Positions 45,985 through 53,977 of a stretch of DNA of 64,000 bases are shown here, in pieces. The notes below the pieces were generated by a model. The model saw only the letters and a list, made by a program, of their open reading frames with translations. It was not told where the DNA came from and made no database searches. The first letter of the stretch is position 1; each line of letters begins with the position of its first letter. The position numbers and the translations under genes were made by a program. The stretch is from assembly GCF_020422885.1 (NCBI RefSeq), contig NZ_CP084622.1, positions 4,742,132-4,806,131 on the forward strand. Reading direction: 5' to 3'. The stretch is from Mesobacillus sp. S13. GTDB lineage: Bacteria; Bacillota; Bacilli; Bacillales; Cytobacillaceae.

Positions 45985-46030
45985 TAAACGGCCCCATTAC
46001 AGGGCAAGGAGTAATTGTTTAATTACTCAC
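45985..46030 (-). promoter_or_regulatory. Possible S6:S18 leader element upstream of rpsF
   Basis: The rpsF 5' leader on the minus strand forms two hairpins in a row: GAGTAATT/AATTACTC with loop AAAC, and GCCC/GGGC, with a CCG right after. Autoregulatory S6:S18-binding leaders with a CCG motif are known upstream of rpsF in many bacteria. The match is by shape only. Confidence 0.35.
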
Positions 46031-46183
46031 AAGATGAAATTATATCACAGAACATATCCAAAGGCAATGATATGTATAGAGAATCTAATTACCCTCTTTT
46101 TTTGTGTGATAGATTTCTATAAGAAAACACTAACATATGTTCGTATTTTTGTCCATGCTTAAATATTGGAGGATAAAAAAAAT

Positions 46184-46209
46184 AATGCCCTGCTATATGG
46201 CAGGGCATT
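46184..46209 (-). terminator. Terminator of ychF
   Basis: A 10-bp perfect stem AATGCCCTGC/GCAGGGCATT has a 6-nt loop, followed by TTATTTTTTTTA on the minus strand. Confidence 0.9.
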
Positions 46210-46215
46210 GATGAA

Positions 46216-47316
46216 TTATACATTGAAACGGAAGTGGATGATGTCTCCATCTTTTACTTCGTATTCTTTTCCTTCAAGGCGGACTTTTCCTGCTTCCTTG
46301 GCTGCTGCCATGGAGCCTGCTGCAAGAAGATCATCGTAGTGGACTGTTTCTGCACGGATGAATCCACGCTCGAAATCAGAGTGGATGACTCCAGCACACT
46401 GAGGTGCCTTCATTCCGTGGCGGAATGTCCATGCTCGGACTTCCTGGACGCCAGCTGTGAAGTAGGTTGCCAGACCTAGCAGGCTGTAAGCTGCACGGAT
46501 CAACTGGTCCAAACCTGATTCTTCAATGCCTAGCTCTTCTAGGAACATTTGCTTTTCTTCACCTTCAAGTTCAGCGATTTCTTCTTCGATCTTAGCGCTG
46601 ATGACGATGACTTCCGCATTATCTTTTTGTGCAAATTCTCGGACTTTCTGGACATATTCATTGCCACTTGGATCTGCAACATCTTCTTCACCTACATTCG
46701 CAACATAAAGCATAGGCTTGATTGTAAGCAAATGAAGGTGTTTAACGATTTTCATTTCTTCATCAGTGAATTCAACCGCACGTGCTGGTTGCTCTGCTTC
46801 AAACGCATCACGGAGGCGAGCCAGAATTGGAAACTCAATCGAAGCTTCCTTATCTTTTTGCTTTGCCAACTTCTCGACGCGGCTGATTCTTTTTTCAACA
46901 GACTCGAGGTCAGCAAGGATCAATTCGAGGTTAATAACCTCAATATCAGAAATAGGATCAACTTTACCGGCAACGTGCGTGATATTGTCATCTGCAAAGC
47001 AGCGGACAACCTGGCAGATCGCATCTACCTGGCGAATATGGGAAAGAAACTTGTTCCCAAGCCCTTCTCCCTTACTCGCACCTTTAACGATTCCGGCGAT
47101 ATCAGTGAATTCAAATGCAGTTGGTACAGTCTTTTTCGGCTGTACAAGCTCAGTCAATTTAGTTAAACGATGGTCAGGAACCTCAACGATTCCGACATTC
47201 GGGTCAATCGTACAGAACGGGTAATTGGCTGATTCAGCACCAGCCTGTGTGATCGCATTAAACAATGTTGATTTCCCAACGTTAGGAAGTCCAACAATAC
47301 CTGCTGTTAAGGCCAT
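46216..47316 (-). CDS. ychF: Redox-regulated ATPase YchF (YyaF)
   Basis: The 366-residue Obg-family P-loop protein has G1 'GLPNVGKSTLFNAI', G3 'DIAGIVKGAS' and, in place of NKxD, 'NVGEED', the change that makes YchF prefer ATP. A coiled-coil insertion and a C-terminal TGS domain ('HSDFERGFIRAETVHYDDL' in parts, ending 'DIIHFRFNV') complete it. It binds ribosomes and affects translation under stress. The ATG at 47316 follows AGAGGAG at 8 nt and is preferred over a GTG at 47325. Confidence 0.97.
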   Translation of the reverse strand: MALTAGIVGLPNVGKSTLFNAITQAGAESANYPFCTIDPNVGIVEVPDHRLTKLTELVQPKKTVPTAFEFTDIAGIVKGASKGEGLGNKFLSHIRQVDAICQVVRCFADDNITHVAGKVDPISDIEVINLELILADLESVEKRISRVEKLAKQKDKEASIEFPILARLRDAFEAEQPARAVEFTDEEMKIVKHLHLLTIKPMLYVANVGEEDVADPSGNEYVQKVREFAQKDNAEVIVISAKIEEEIAELEGEEKQMFLEELGIEESGLDQLIRAAYSLLGLATYFTAGVQEVRAWTFRHGMKAPQCAGVIHSDFERGFIRAETVHYDDLLAAGSMAAAKEAGKVRLEGKEYEVKDGDIIHFRFNV

Positions 47317-47422
47317 CCATGTCACTCCTCTATTTAAAAATGTATCTATTCAAGCAAGAATCACCTAAACGATTTTTTCCTCTCACAATTATAGTGATTA
47401 CGAAAGGAAAAGACAAGCTTGT

Positions 47423-47500
47423 AAGAAAAGCGCAAGCGCATTGATCAGCTCCGACAAGCGATGGAGGGCGGACAGTGAAAATATTCTTTGACTTTCTTCA
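47423..47500. repeat. Dispersed intergenic repeat, copy C (degraded, one half)
   Basis: Same orientation as copy B. It has AAAAGCGCAAGCGC, then TCAGCTCCGACAAGCGATGGAGGGC in diverged form, and fades after TTCTTTGACTTTCTTCAT. The other half is missing and replaced by the 53-bp tandem array. Confidence 0.7.
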
Positions 47501-47501
47501 T

Positions 47502-47780
47502 GAACGGTACCCTTATAGAAGTGGATTGCCTTGCATAAGGGTATCTTTCGTCTTGAACGGTACCCTTATAGAGAGGGATTACCTTGCATAAGGGTATCTT
47601 TTGACTTGAACGGTACCCTTATAGAGGTGGATTGCCTTGTATAAGGGCATCTTTCGTCTTGAACGGTACCCTTATAGAGAGGGATTGCCTTGCATAAGGG
47701 CATCTTTCGTCTTGAACGGTACCCCTATAGAGATGGATTGCCTTGCATAAGGGCATCTTTCGTCTTGAACGGTACTCTTA
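47502..47780. repeat. 53-bp tandem repeat, five full units plus a partial sixth, each a hairpin
   Basis: GAACGGTACCC starts units at 47502, 47555, 47608, 47661 and 47714; a partial sixth starts at 47767. The period is exactly 53. Each unit contains TACCCTTAT ... ATAAGGGTA (or ...GGGCA), a 9-bp inverted repeat with an 18-nt loop. There is no reading frame through it. Confidence 0.9.
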
Positions 47781-47867
47781 TATTTCAAATTTCAAATGAA
47801 TAAGTCATCCTCCTGTCCAGATTTCACTTTTTAACGGGCACCAATCCCCTTTTGATTTCATAAAAAA

Positions 47868-47890
47868 CCGCACTCTCCATGAAAGTGCGG
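47868..47890 (-). terminator. Terminator of the molybdopterin oxidoreductase gene
   Basis: A stem CCGCACT/AGTGCGG with a 9-nt loop, followed by TTTTTTA on the minus strand. Confidence 0.8.
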
Positions 47891-47901
47891 CAAAACGATG
47901 A

Positions 47902-49902
47902 TTATTCTTTTACTACTTTTTCAATATTGACGAGGCAATCATATAGTGTGCTGCCGAGGCCATTGTCTGACTCCCGGCTGGATGTAAGCTGGTTGACGGA
48001 GCCGCCGAATCGGGCACTTAAGCCTTCATCAATATTAACGGTTCCCGGGTGGGCCATTTTTAAAATTGAAACGGTCCCTTTCAACTCACCTCTGTCATTC
48101 CAGACACGGACAGAGTCCTGATCTTCCAATCCTTTTTCAACAGCCACGCTGCTAGCGATCTCGACTTTCACATAAGGCTCCGGCTGGAAAAGGTGGAAAT
48201 GCTGTGAGTGGTTGGAACGCAGCGGATGAATCGTCAGCAAGGTATATGGATATTTTTCCGCCAGCGCGGGATTCGACCATTTTGTCTCTGTTGGCAGCGA
48301 CAATTTAACTTGACCGTCAGCGACTGCAGAAGCTGTGAATTCATACTTGCCGCTTGGCGTTTTGAATCTCCTGTCTGCCCATGGGATTTTATCCACCGGG
48401 AGCTCCGCGAACTTTTCAGCACGGATTTTGTCCAAGGTAATGCCCTTTTCTGTCAAGGATGCCAGGCCCATCCCGATGAAATCTTCTCTTGCAAACTCAA
48501 ATTCAGCACCAAATCCTAGCCGATTCGCCAGTTCTCCCCAAATCCATGCGTCCGGTTTAGCTTCTCCCGGTGGTTCGACCAGCTTCGGTCCGTGGTTCAC
48601 ATAATGATGGTACATCGAAGAATAATACACATCCTCCACTTCAAAAGCAGTGGCAGCTGGCAAAACATAATCAGCCAGTTCGGCCGTATCTGTCATGAAC
48701 TGGTCAATCACTACGAGTGTTTCAAGTGATTCAAAAGCCTCTCGCACTCTGTTCGTATCCGGAACTTGAGTCAGTGGATTTCCGCATGTGACAATCCCCA
48801 TCTTGATTACAGGATCAACTGCTGAGAGAATCTCTTCTGCCTGCCTCATCATCGTAAACGTACGCGTGGTTTTTTTCCGTTCAGGCATGGTCAGATTCTG
48901 GTAGTCAAAGCTTTGCCCCACCTGCTTGTTCGCATAGTTTGCGCCACCGCCAGGAATGCCGATATTCCCGCTGACGGCAACCAGTGCATCCAGCAGCCTG
49001 ATCGTATTCCCGCCATTTTCATACCGCTGCATACCCAGTCCCATGATGGATGATACTGGCTTGTCAGCATAAACTTCAGCAAGATGGGTAATGATGTCGG
49101 CCGGAACTTCTGTCAGTTCACTGATATAGTCTAATGAAACAGTATCCAGCAAAGCTTTCAAGTCCTCGAACCCTACGCTATGGTCAGACAAGAACTCGCT
49201 ATCCTGCAACTCCATCCTCAGCAACTCTTTCATAATGCCCGCTGCTAAAAGGCCATCAAAACCTGGCTTGATGGAGATGTACTCATGTGCCAGCTTTGCC
49301 GTTGCATTATAAATAGGGTCAATTACATAGATTTTTGTGCCATTCTTCTTCGCTGCCTGGAGGTTTTGAAAAAGATGCATATTCGTCCGAGCAACATTTC
49401 TGCCCCAGATCACAACATGTTTACTATTTTTCAAATCTTCCGGTGCATGGCTATAGGCATCACCAAAATCCCAGTTCTGTGCTTCAATGCCTGCTCCCCA
49501 GCAAATGGAACCGGTCAATTCAGTTACTCCGCCATATAAGTTAAAAAAGCGGCTGTCGAGATTAGTTAGCAAACCACCGTTAGCATAATCATGGCTGTGC
49601 AAAACGGAAGTGGTGCCATAACTCTCTTTATAATAAGTCAGTTTTTCAGCAATCTCATCGAGCGCCTGATCCCAGGAAATCTGCTGGAATTTACCATCGA
49701 TTTTTTTCAGAGGATAAAGCAATCTGTCTTCCGAATTCGCCCTGTTCTCCAGCATCCTGCCGCGGCCGCAAATTTTCCCCTGTGTAATCGGATGTTCGGG
49801 ATTCCCTTCAACTTTGGTTACCTTCCCATCATCCACGGTAACAAGGAAACCGCAGCTGTCCCAGCAGTTCAATGGACATGCCGAATGATGTACTGTCGCC
49901 AC
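47902..49902 (-). CDS. yyaE: Molybdopterin oxidoreductase (YyaE-like, DMSO reductase family)
   Basis: The ~666-residue protein has an N-terminal [4Fe-4S] cluster motif 'CPLNCWDSC' (C-x3-C-x3-C) with a fourth cysteine in 'GKICGRG'. It continues with domains for a bis-molybdopterin cofactor and a C-terminal dinucleotide-binding domain ('HPLRSNHSQHFHLF', 'VRVWNDRGEL'). The substrate is unknown. No Tat signal is seen, so it is probably cytoplasmic. The frame runs to 49974, but the GTG at 49902 gives MATVHHSACPLNC behind GGGGAG and is the likelier start. In B. subtilis yyaE sits at this place beside ychF. The Mo-cofactor genes are not in this window. Confidence 0.8.
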   Translation of the reverse strand: MATVHHSACPLNCWDSCGFLVTVDDGKVTKVEGNPEHPITQGKICGRGRMLENRANSEDRLLYPLKKIDGKFQQISWDQALDEIAEKLTYYKESYGTTSVLHSHDYANGGLLTNLDSRFFNLYGGVTELTGSICWGAGIEAQNWDFGDAYSHAPEDLKNSKHVVIWGRNVARTNMHLFQNLQAAKKNGTKIYVIDPIYNATAKLAHEYISIKPGFDGLLAAGIMKELLRMELQDSEFLSDHSVGFEDLKALLDTVSLDYISELTEVPADIITHLAEVYADKPVSSIMGLGMQRYENGGNTIRLLDALVAVSGNIGIPGGGANYANKQVGQSFDYQNLTMPERKKTTRTFTMMRQAEEILSAVDPVIKMGIVTCGNPLTQVPDTNRVREAFESLETLVVIDQFMTDTAELADYVLPAATAFEVEDVYYSSMYHHYVNHGPKLVEPPGEAKPDAWIWGELANRLGFGAEFEFAREDFIGMGLASLTEKGITLDKIRAEKFAELPVDKIPWADRRFKTPSGKYEFTASAVADGQVKLSLPTETKWSNPALAEKYPYTLLTIHPLRSNHSQHFHLFQPEPYVKVEIASSVAVEKGLEDQDSVRVWNDRGELKGTVSILKMAHPGTVNIDEGLSARFGGSVNQLTSSRESDNGLGSTLYDCLVNIEKVVKE

Positions 49903-49980
49903 TTCCTCATCTCCCCACGTTCTCTCTATAAATATTTCGTTAATTTTACCTTTAAGAATAATACAATTAGGCAAAAAAAA

Positions 49981-50005
49981 GAAGCAGGATTACTCACCCT
50001 GCTTC
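49981..50005 (-). terminator. Terminator of the DUF951 gene
   Basis: A stem GAAGCAGG/CCTGCTTC with a 9-nt loop overlaps the end of the coding region and is followed by T8 on the minus strand. Confidence 0.8.
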
Positions 50006-50184
50006 GATAAAACCTTCTTTACTTTTCGTGTGAACTCTTTTCTGGGGATCAAGACACTGTGCTCGCAGCCTTCACACTTGATTCGGAAATCCATGCCAAG
50101 GCGGATGATCTTCCACTTGTTTGTGCCGCAAGGATGTGGTTTTTTCATTTCAACAACATCATTAAGTTGAAATTCATGCTCCAA
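49990..50184 (-). CDS. yyzM: DUF951 family protein (YyzM-like)
   Basis: The 64-residue protein has 'LNDVVEMKKPHPCGTNKWKI' and a second 'CEGCEHSVLI'. Cysteines in CG and CxxC may hold zinc, and the fold is probably a small barrel as in nucleic-acid-binding OB/SH3-like proteins. Function unknown. The start is TTG behind AAGGAGGTTTT. It lies 17 bp downstream of the mechanosensitive channel gene and is likely co-transcribed. Confidence 0.88.
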   Translation of the reverse strand: MEHEFQLNDVVEMKKPHPCGTNKWKIIRLGMDFRIKCEGCEHSVLIPRKEFTRKVKKVLSKQGE

Positions 50185-50201
50185 TTGTAAAACCTCCTTG
50201 T

Positions 50202-51110
50202 TTATTTACCGAATTCTTTTTGCTCTCCGCCTTCCTGACGGGAGTACATGACCATTCTTGGGAACGGAATTTCAATTCCGTGCTCATCCAGGAGAAGCTT
50301 GATTTCCTTGCGAAGTTGTCTTCCAATATACCAATGTTTCATGGGCACTGTTTCTGCAACGATACGCAGCACAACCTCTGAAGCGCCAAATTGCTGTACG
50401 CCTAATAGTTCGGGCGTCTTCACCAGTTCCGGATACTTCTCAGTTGTTGTTTCAAGATATTGCTGCAGTACTTTTTCAGCGTATTCAATATCGCCTTCAT
50501 AAGCTATTCCTATATCAAGTACCGAAACGCTGTTATATACCGAGAAGTTGGTGACTTCTACGATGCTGCCATTAGGAAGGATATTGATTTCACCTGTAAA
50601 GCTTTTAATCTTCGTCGTCCGCAGCCCGATTTCCTCTACCGTTCCTTCAAATTGTCCAATTCTTACATAATCACCTACAGAGAATTGATCTTCAAAAATA
50701 ATGAAGAAACCGGTGATGATGTCTTTTACGAGACTTTGCGCCCCGAAACCGACGGCCAAGCCGACAATCCCTGCACCAGCAAGCATTGCTTTAACATCGA
50801 TCGTCATTGCCGCAAGAATGGACATGATCGCAATAAAGTAGACAACATATGTCAGTACATTCTCAAGCAGCTTCATTAATGTTGCCTCTCGCCGCTCCGT
50901 TATCCGCAACGGACCTCTCGTCCTGACCTTAAAGAAATTGCGGATCGCTATCTTTCCAATTCGGATGAACAAACCCGTGATAATTAGGATGGCAATGATT
51001 TTTAAAACACCTTCCCCTATATCAAACCAAAGCTGATCATCCATGAATTTTCTGCTTAAGTTATTTAAAAACTCCTGAGACCTAGTCAGACTTTCTTCTG
51101 CATTGGTCAT
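50202..51110 (-). CDS. Small-conductance mechanosensitive channel (MscS family, YkuT-like)
   Basis: The 302-residue protein has about three transmembrane helices (about 25-50, 78-100, 105-130). The pore-lining third helix reads 'GAGIVGLAVGFGAQSLVKDIITG', here in parts. The MscS beta domain 'EDQFSVGDYVRIGQFEGTVEEIGLRTTKI' (in parts) and an alpha-beta vestibule domain follow. It opens at low osmolarity to release solutes. In B. subtilis a different gene (yyaD, SpoIIM-like) lies here, so this is a replacement or insertion at a conserved locus. Confidence 0.92.
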   Translation of the reverse strand: MTNAEESLTRSQEFLNNLSRKFMDDQLWFDIGEGVLKIIAILIITGLFIRIGKIAIRNFFKVRTRGPLRITERREATLMKLLENVLTYVVYFIAIMSILAAMTIDVKAMLAGAGIVGLAVGFGAQSLVKDIITGFFIIFEDQFSVGDYVRIGQFEGTVEEIGLRTTKIKSFTGEINILPNGSIVEVTNFSVYNSVSVLDIGIAYEGDIEYAEKVLQQYLETTTEKYPELVKTPELLGVQQFGASEVVLRIVAETVPMKHWYIGRQLRKEIKLLLDEHGIEIPFPRMVMYSRQEGGEQKEFGK

Positions 51111-51473
51111 TTTTTCACCCGCCTGTCAATTTCATGCTATCAATATCATACGTTATGTAACAAAGTAGAAGTTTTCATACAAGCACAATCATTTTAACAA
51201 GTTTTATAATGTAGTTAAAGAAGACTGTTTGCTCAAATTAAAAGTTAACCAGCTATAAAAATTAACTGGTGATTTTATTATTTTAATATAACTCTTATGT
51301 TTTTCACCAGTGTCTATACCCTTAAAATCTTTTTTTAAAAAACATGACCTTTCTCCTCCACAAAATAAACACTGCTCCAAAAGACCCTGTTTAAATCTTT
51401 CTGTTTATAGGTATGTATAGATTACAAAAAAAGTCCGTATACTGATAGTACGAATTTTGAAGGAGTTGATCCA
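51111..51473. other. Divergent intergenic region between mscS-like gene and yyaC
   Basis: 363 AT-rich bases. Apart from the possible yyaC promoter at its right end and a weak ACCAG/CTGGT hairpin near 51250, nothing was recognised. Confidence 0.4.
51414..51444 (+). promoter_or_regulatory. Possible forespore (sigma-F/sigma-G) promoter of yyaC
   Basis: TGTATA (51414-51419) resembles the -35 element of sigma-F/G promoters, and CCGTATACT (51435-51443), 15 nt on, partly fits the -10. Forespore expression would suit the gene product. Confidence 0.35.
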
Positions 51474-52106
51474 ATGAATCTCAAAAACCATTTTTTCGAG
51501 CGGAGAAACAATGTGGCAAAAATCAACCACGAAGATGATCTGGCTGCAGAAAAGCTGGCTTCTGAAATCCTGGACCATTTGCCTAATTTCAGCACACGCC
51601 CAATTGTTTTTGTCTGTATTGGAACTGACCGCTCTACCGGTGATTCATTGGGTCCGCTAATCGGAACACTTCTCGAGGAAAAAGAAATTGCACCTTACCA
51701 TGTATACGGGACTCTTGATGATCCAATACATGCAGTAAACATGGATGCGAAACTGGCTGAAATCAAAGAAAAGCACTTCAATCCTTTTATCATTGGCATA
51801 GACGCCTGCCTGGGAAGGTTAAAAAGTGTCGGATCCATCCAGGTAGGAAATGGTCCAGTCAAACCAGGTGCCGGAGTGAATAAGGAACTTCCCGAAGTCG
51901 GCAATATGCACATTACAGGCATCGTAAATGTCAGTGGGTTCATGGAATTCTTTGTTTTGCAAAACACAAGATTGAACCTCGTCTTAAAAATGGCAAAAAC
52001 GATTGCGAACGGTATTTTCGAGAGCAGCCAGCAGCTATCGAAAAAACAGGATTGGCCAAAACTGAATTGGGATCTAGAGGCTGAGCAGCCTACAGTTGCC
52101 GAATAA
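51474..52106 (+). CDS. yyaC: Spore protease YyaC-like protein
   Basis: The 210-residue protein belongs to the YyaC family, related in fold to the germination protease Gpr and hydrogenase maturation proteases. It has 'VCIGTDRSTGDSLGPLIG' near the start, 'GTLDDPIHA', 'IGIDACLG' and 'VKPGAGVNKELPEVG'. It is a sporulation protein; its own proteolytic activity has not been shown here. It is the only plus-strand gene in this half of the window. GAAGGAG precedes the ATG. Confidence 0.93.
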   Translation: MNLKNHFFERRNNVAKINHEDDLAAEKLASEILDHLPNFSTRPIVFVCIGTDRSTGDSLGPLIGTLLEEKEIAPYHVYGTLDDPIHAVNMDAKLAEIKEKHFNPFIIGIDACLGRLKSVGSIQVGNGPVKPGAGVNKELPEVGNMHITGIVNVSGFMEFFVLQNTRLNLVLKMAKTIANGIFESSQQLSKKQDWPKLNWDLEAEQPTVAE

Positions 52107-52121
52107 CGATAAAAATTTTAA

Positions 52122-52150
52122 ACACGCCGGGAGACTATCTCTCGGCGTGT
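52122..52150. terminator. Bidirectional terminator after yyaC
   Basis: A 13-bp stem with one G-U pair (52122-52134 with 52138-52150). The loop is just the TAG stop of the converging small membrane protein. Confidence 0.85.
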
Positions 52151-52335
52151 ATTTTCTCTAAAGGTCTGCCCAACCTTTTGGAGCTCCAGAAGGTGACAAT
52201 ACCCATGATCAATGAAATCACAAATGGTACGATGAACCACCCCGGCATCATGACCGTCCAGAAAAGCAAGTAAGCAGTGATGGCAAAAATCAGGATACTT
52301 GAGATAAATAATAGACTGGATAGAAAATCTTTCAT
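52135..52335 (-). CDS. Small membrane protein of unknown function
   Basis: The 66-residue protein has two predicted transmembrane helices (about 5-28 and 31-50) and a basic, hydrophilic C-terminal tail 'SSKRLGRPLEKIHAER'. No family is recognised. It begins 16 bp after the DUF554 gene stop, so the two form an operon. Its ribosome site is weak, which suggests coupling to the upstream gene. Its stop lies in the loop of the shared terminator. Confidence 0.6.
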   Translation of the reverse strand: MKDFLSSLLFISSILIFAITAYLLFWTVMMPGWFIVPFVISLIMGIVTFWSSKRLGRPLEKIHAER

Positions 52336-52350
52336 TGCAGAATCATCTTC

Positions 52351-53061
52351 TTACAGTCCGACCGTATAGTGTGAGATTGTGACAAGTACGGCAGTCACCA
52401 GTATGCCGGGAAGGAGGTTCGCAACCCTGATTTTCGTCAGTCCGATCAGGTTTAAGCCAATGGCGAAAATCATCACCCCGCCGGTTGCAGTCAATTCAAG
52501 AATGAAGCTGTCCATCAAGGCTTGTGGAATAAATTTATCAATTTGCGTCGCAAACAATGCAATTGTTCCCTGATAGAGCATTACCGGAATCGCTGAAAAA
52601 AGAACCCCAATACCGAGTGTCGTAGTTAGAATTAAAGCCGTGAAACCGTCAATGATTGCCTTTGTATAAAGCACGTCATGGTCGCCGCGGATGCCGCTAT
52701 CGAGAGCACCAATAATGGCCATCGCGCCAATGACAAAAATCAATGTGGCCGTCACGAAACCTTGTGAAATACTTCCTTCTCCTTTTGATCCAAGTTTTCT
52801 CTCGAGCCAGTCTCCAACTGAATTCAGCTTATCCTCCAGCTTCCAGGCTTCCCCAAGTACTGCCCCCATCACAAGACTCAAGATAACAATCAGGAAATTA
52901 GCACTCTTAAACCCCATTTGCAGGCCCAATACCATCACCGCAAGACCGATGCCATGCATGACTGTAGTTTTCATATTTTCAGGAATTCTCGTCAAAAGCC
53001 TGCCAAGCAAGGTCCCGACGATAATCAAAAGCCCATTGACAATGGTGCCAAGTAAAAACAT
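52351..53061 (-). CDS. DUF554 family membrane protein (YdfK-like)
   Basis: The ~236-residue protein has about seven hydrophobic helices and the DUF554 pattern: 'GTIVNGLLIIVGTLLGRLL' at the start, 'GLAVMVLGLQMGF', and 'GAMAIIGALDSGIRGDHDVLYTKAIIDG' (seen in parts) in the middle. Possibly a transporter; substrate unknown. AGGTG lies 6 nt before the ATG at 53061, preferred to a GTG at 53070. The small membrane protein follows in the same operon. Confidence 0.9.
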   Translation of the reverse strand: MFLLGTIVNGLLIIVGTLLGRLLTRIPENMKTTVMHGIGLAVMVLGLQMGFKSANFLIVILSLVMGAVLGEAWKLEDKLNSVGDWLERKLGSKGEGSISQGFVTATLIFVIGAMAIIGALDSGIRGDHDVLYTKAIIDGFTALILTTTLGIGVLFSAIPVMLYQGTIALFATQIDKFIPQALMDSFILELTATGGVMIFAIGLNLIGLTKIRVANLLPGILVTAVLVTISHYTVGL

Positions 53062-53109
53062 AGCGTTCACCTATCTTTAAATTTTGTATGTACACTCATG
53101 TAAAAAAAG

Positions 53110-53130
53110 AAGCCATCAAATTGATAGCTT
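53110..53130 (-). terminator. Terminator of parA-parB
   Basis: A 9-bp stem (53110-53118 with 53122-53130) with one G-U pair, followed by CTTTTTTT on the minus strand. It overlaps the parB stop codon. Confidence 0.75.
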
Positions 53131-53977
53131 AAGAGTTTTGCTGATCTAGTAGTTCCAGAATCCGTTCCAGATCATCTTTAGAGAAAAATTCTATTTCAAT
53201 CTTCCCTTTGTTTTTCGATTGTTTGATGTTAACAGTTGTGCCGAAACGCTCACGAAGCGTCGTTTCCCGTTCGCGGATGAAAACATCCTTTGTCGTTTTT
53301 TCTTTTTTTGTTTCACGTGGAACAACTTCGTTCATCTGCTGAATCAACTGCTCTAGCTGGCGGACATTCATTCCATCTTTAAGGATTTTATCCACGAGGA
53401 CCGGGAGTTTGTCTTTCTTCCTTAATCCTAGAAGCGCGCGTCCATGGCCCATTGATATTTTGCCATCCGAAATCAGTTGCTGAATCTTAGGCGGCAGCGA
53501 CAGCAAGCGGATATGGTTTGCCAGATGCGGACGGCTTTTGCCCAGTCTCTTTGCTAATTCTTCTTGTGTGAGCTTCAGCTTTTCAATCAGTGTTTGATAG
53601 GCGATTCCCTCTTCGATTGGATTTAAATCTTCCCTCTGAAGGTTTTCCAGCACAGCAAGCTCCATCATCTGCTGTTCATTAAGTTCACGGACGACTGCCG
53701 GGACTGTTTCCAGCTTTGCTTCCTTCGCGGCACGGAACCGCCTTTCCCCAACGACTATTTCATAGCCTTTTATCGTCTTCCTGACAATAATCGGCTGAAG
53801 GATTCCATGTTCCTGGATCGATTGCTTCAATTCCTCTATCGCTTCCGGCTGGAAAACTTTTCGTGGTTGATAAGGATTCGGCCGTATTTCTTTGATGCTT
53901 ATTTCCTGGACCTTTTCGTCCTTACCGGCTTCTTCTTTAAATAAAGCATTCAATCCTTTACCTAAGCCTTTAGCCAT
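53129..53977 (-). CDS. spo0J: Chromosome partitioning protein ParB (Spo0J)
   Basis: The 282-residue CTP-dependent DNA clamp loads at parS sites, spreads, and recruits SMC. The N-terminal motif binding ParA is 'MAKGLGKGLNALF'. The CTP-binding part has 'NPYQPRKVF' and 'VVGERRFRAAK'. The helix-turn-helix 'LTQEELAKRLGKSRPHLAN' reads parS, and a C-terminal dimer domain closes it. The ATG at 53977 lies inside the end of parA and follows AAGGAAG. A perfect parS (53309-53324) is within the gene. Confidence 0.97.
   Translation of the reverse strand: MAKGLGKGLNALFKEEAGKDEKVQEISIKEIRPNPYQPRKVFQPEAIEELKQSIQEHGILQPIIVRKTIKGYEIVVGERRFRAAKEAKLETVPAVVRELNEQQMMELAVLENLQREDLNPIEEGIAYQTLIEKLKLTQEELAKRLGKSRPHLANHIRLLSLPPKIQQLISDGKISMGHGRALLGLRKKDKLPVLVDKILKDGMNVRQLEQLIQQMNEVVPRETKKEKTTKDVFIRERETTLRERFGTTVNIKQSKNKGKIEIEFFSKDDLERILELLDQQNS
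53309..53324. promoter_or_regulatory. parS site inside spo0J
   Basis: TGTTTCACGTGGAACA is identical to the walK site and to the parS sequence in B. subtilis spo0J (read on the other strand TGTTCCACGTGAAACA). Confidence 0.95.

Noticed and set aside
46549..47166. 205-codon plus-strand frame
   Set aside because: Antisense to ychF, which is a certain gene; no ribosome site and no recognisable protein pattern.
47502..47780. CRISPR array
   Set aside because: The 53-bp units are contiguous and nearly identical, so there are no unique spacers; no cas genes nearby.
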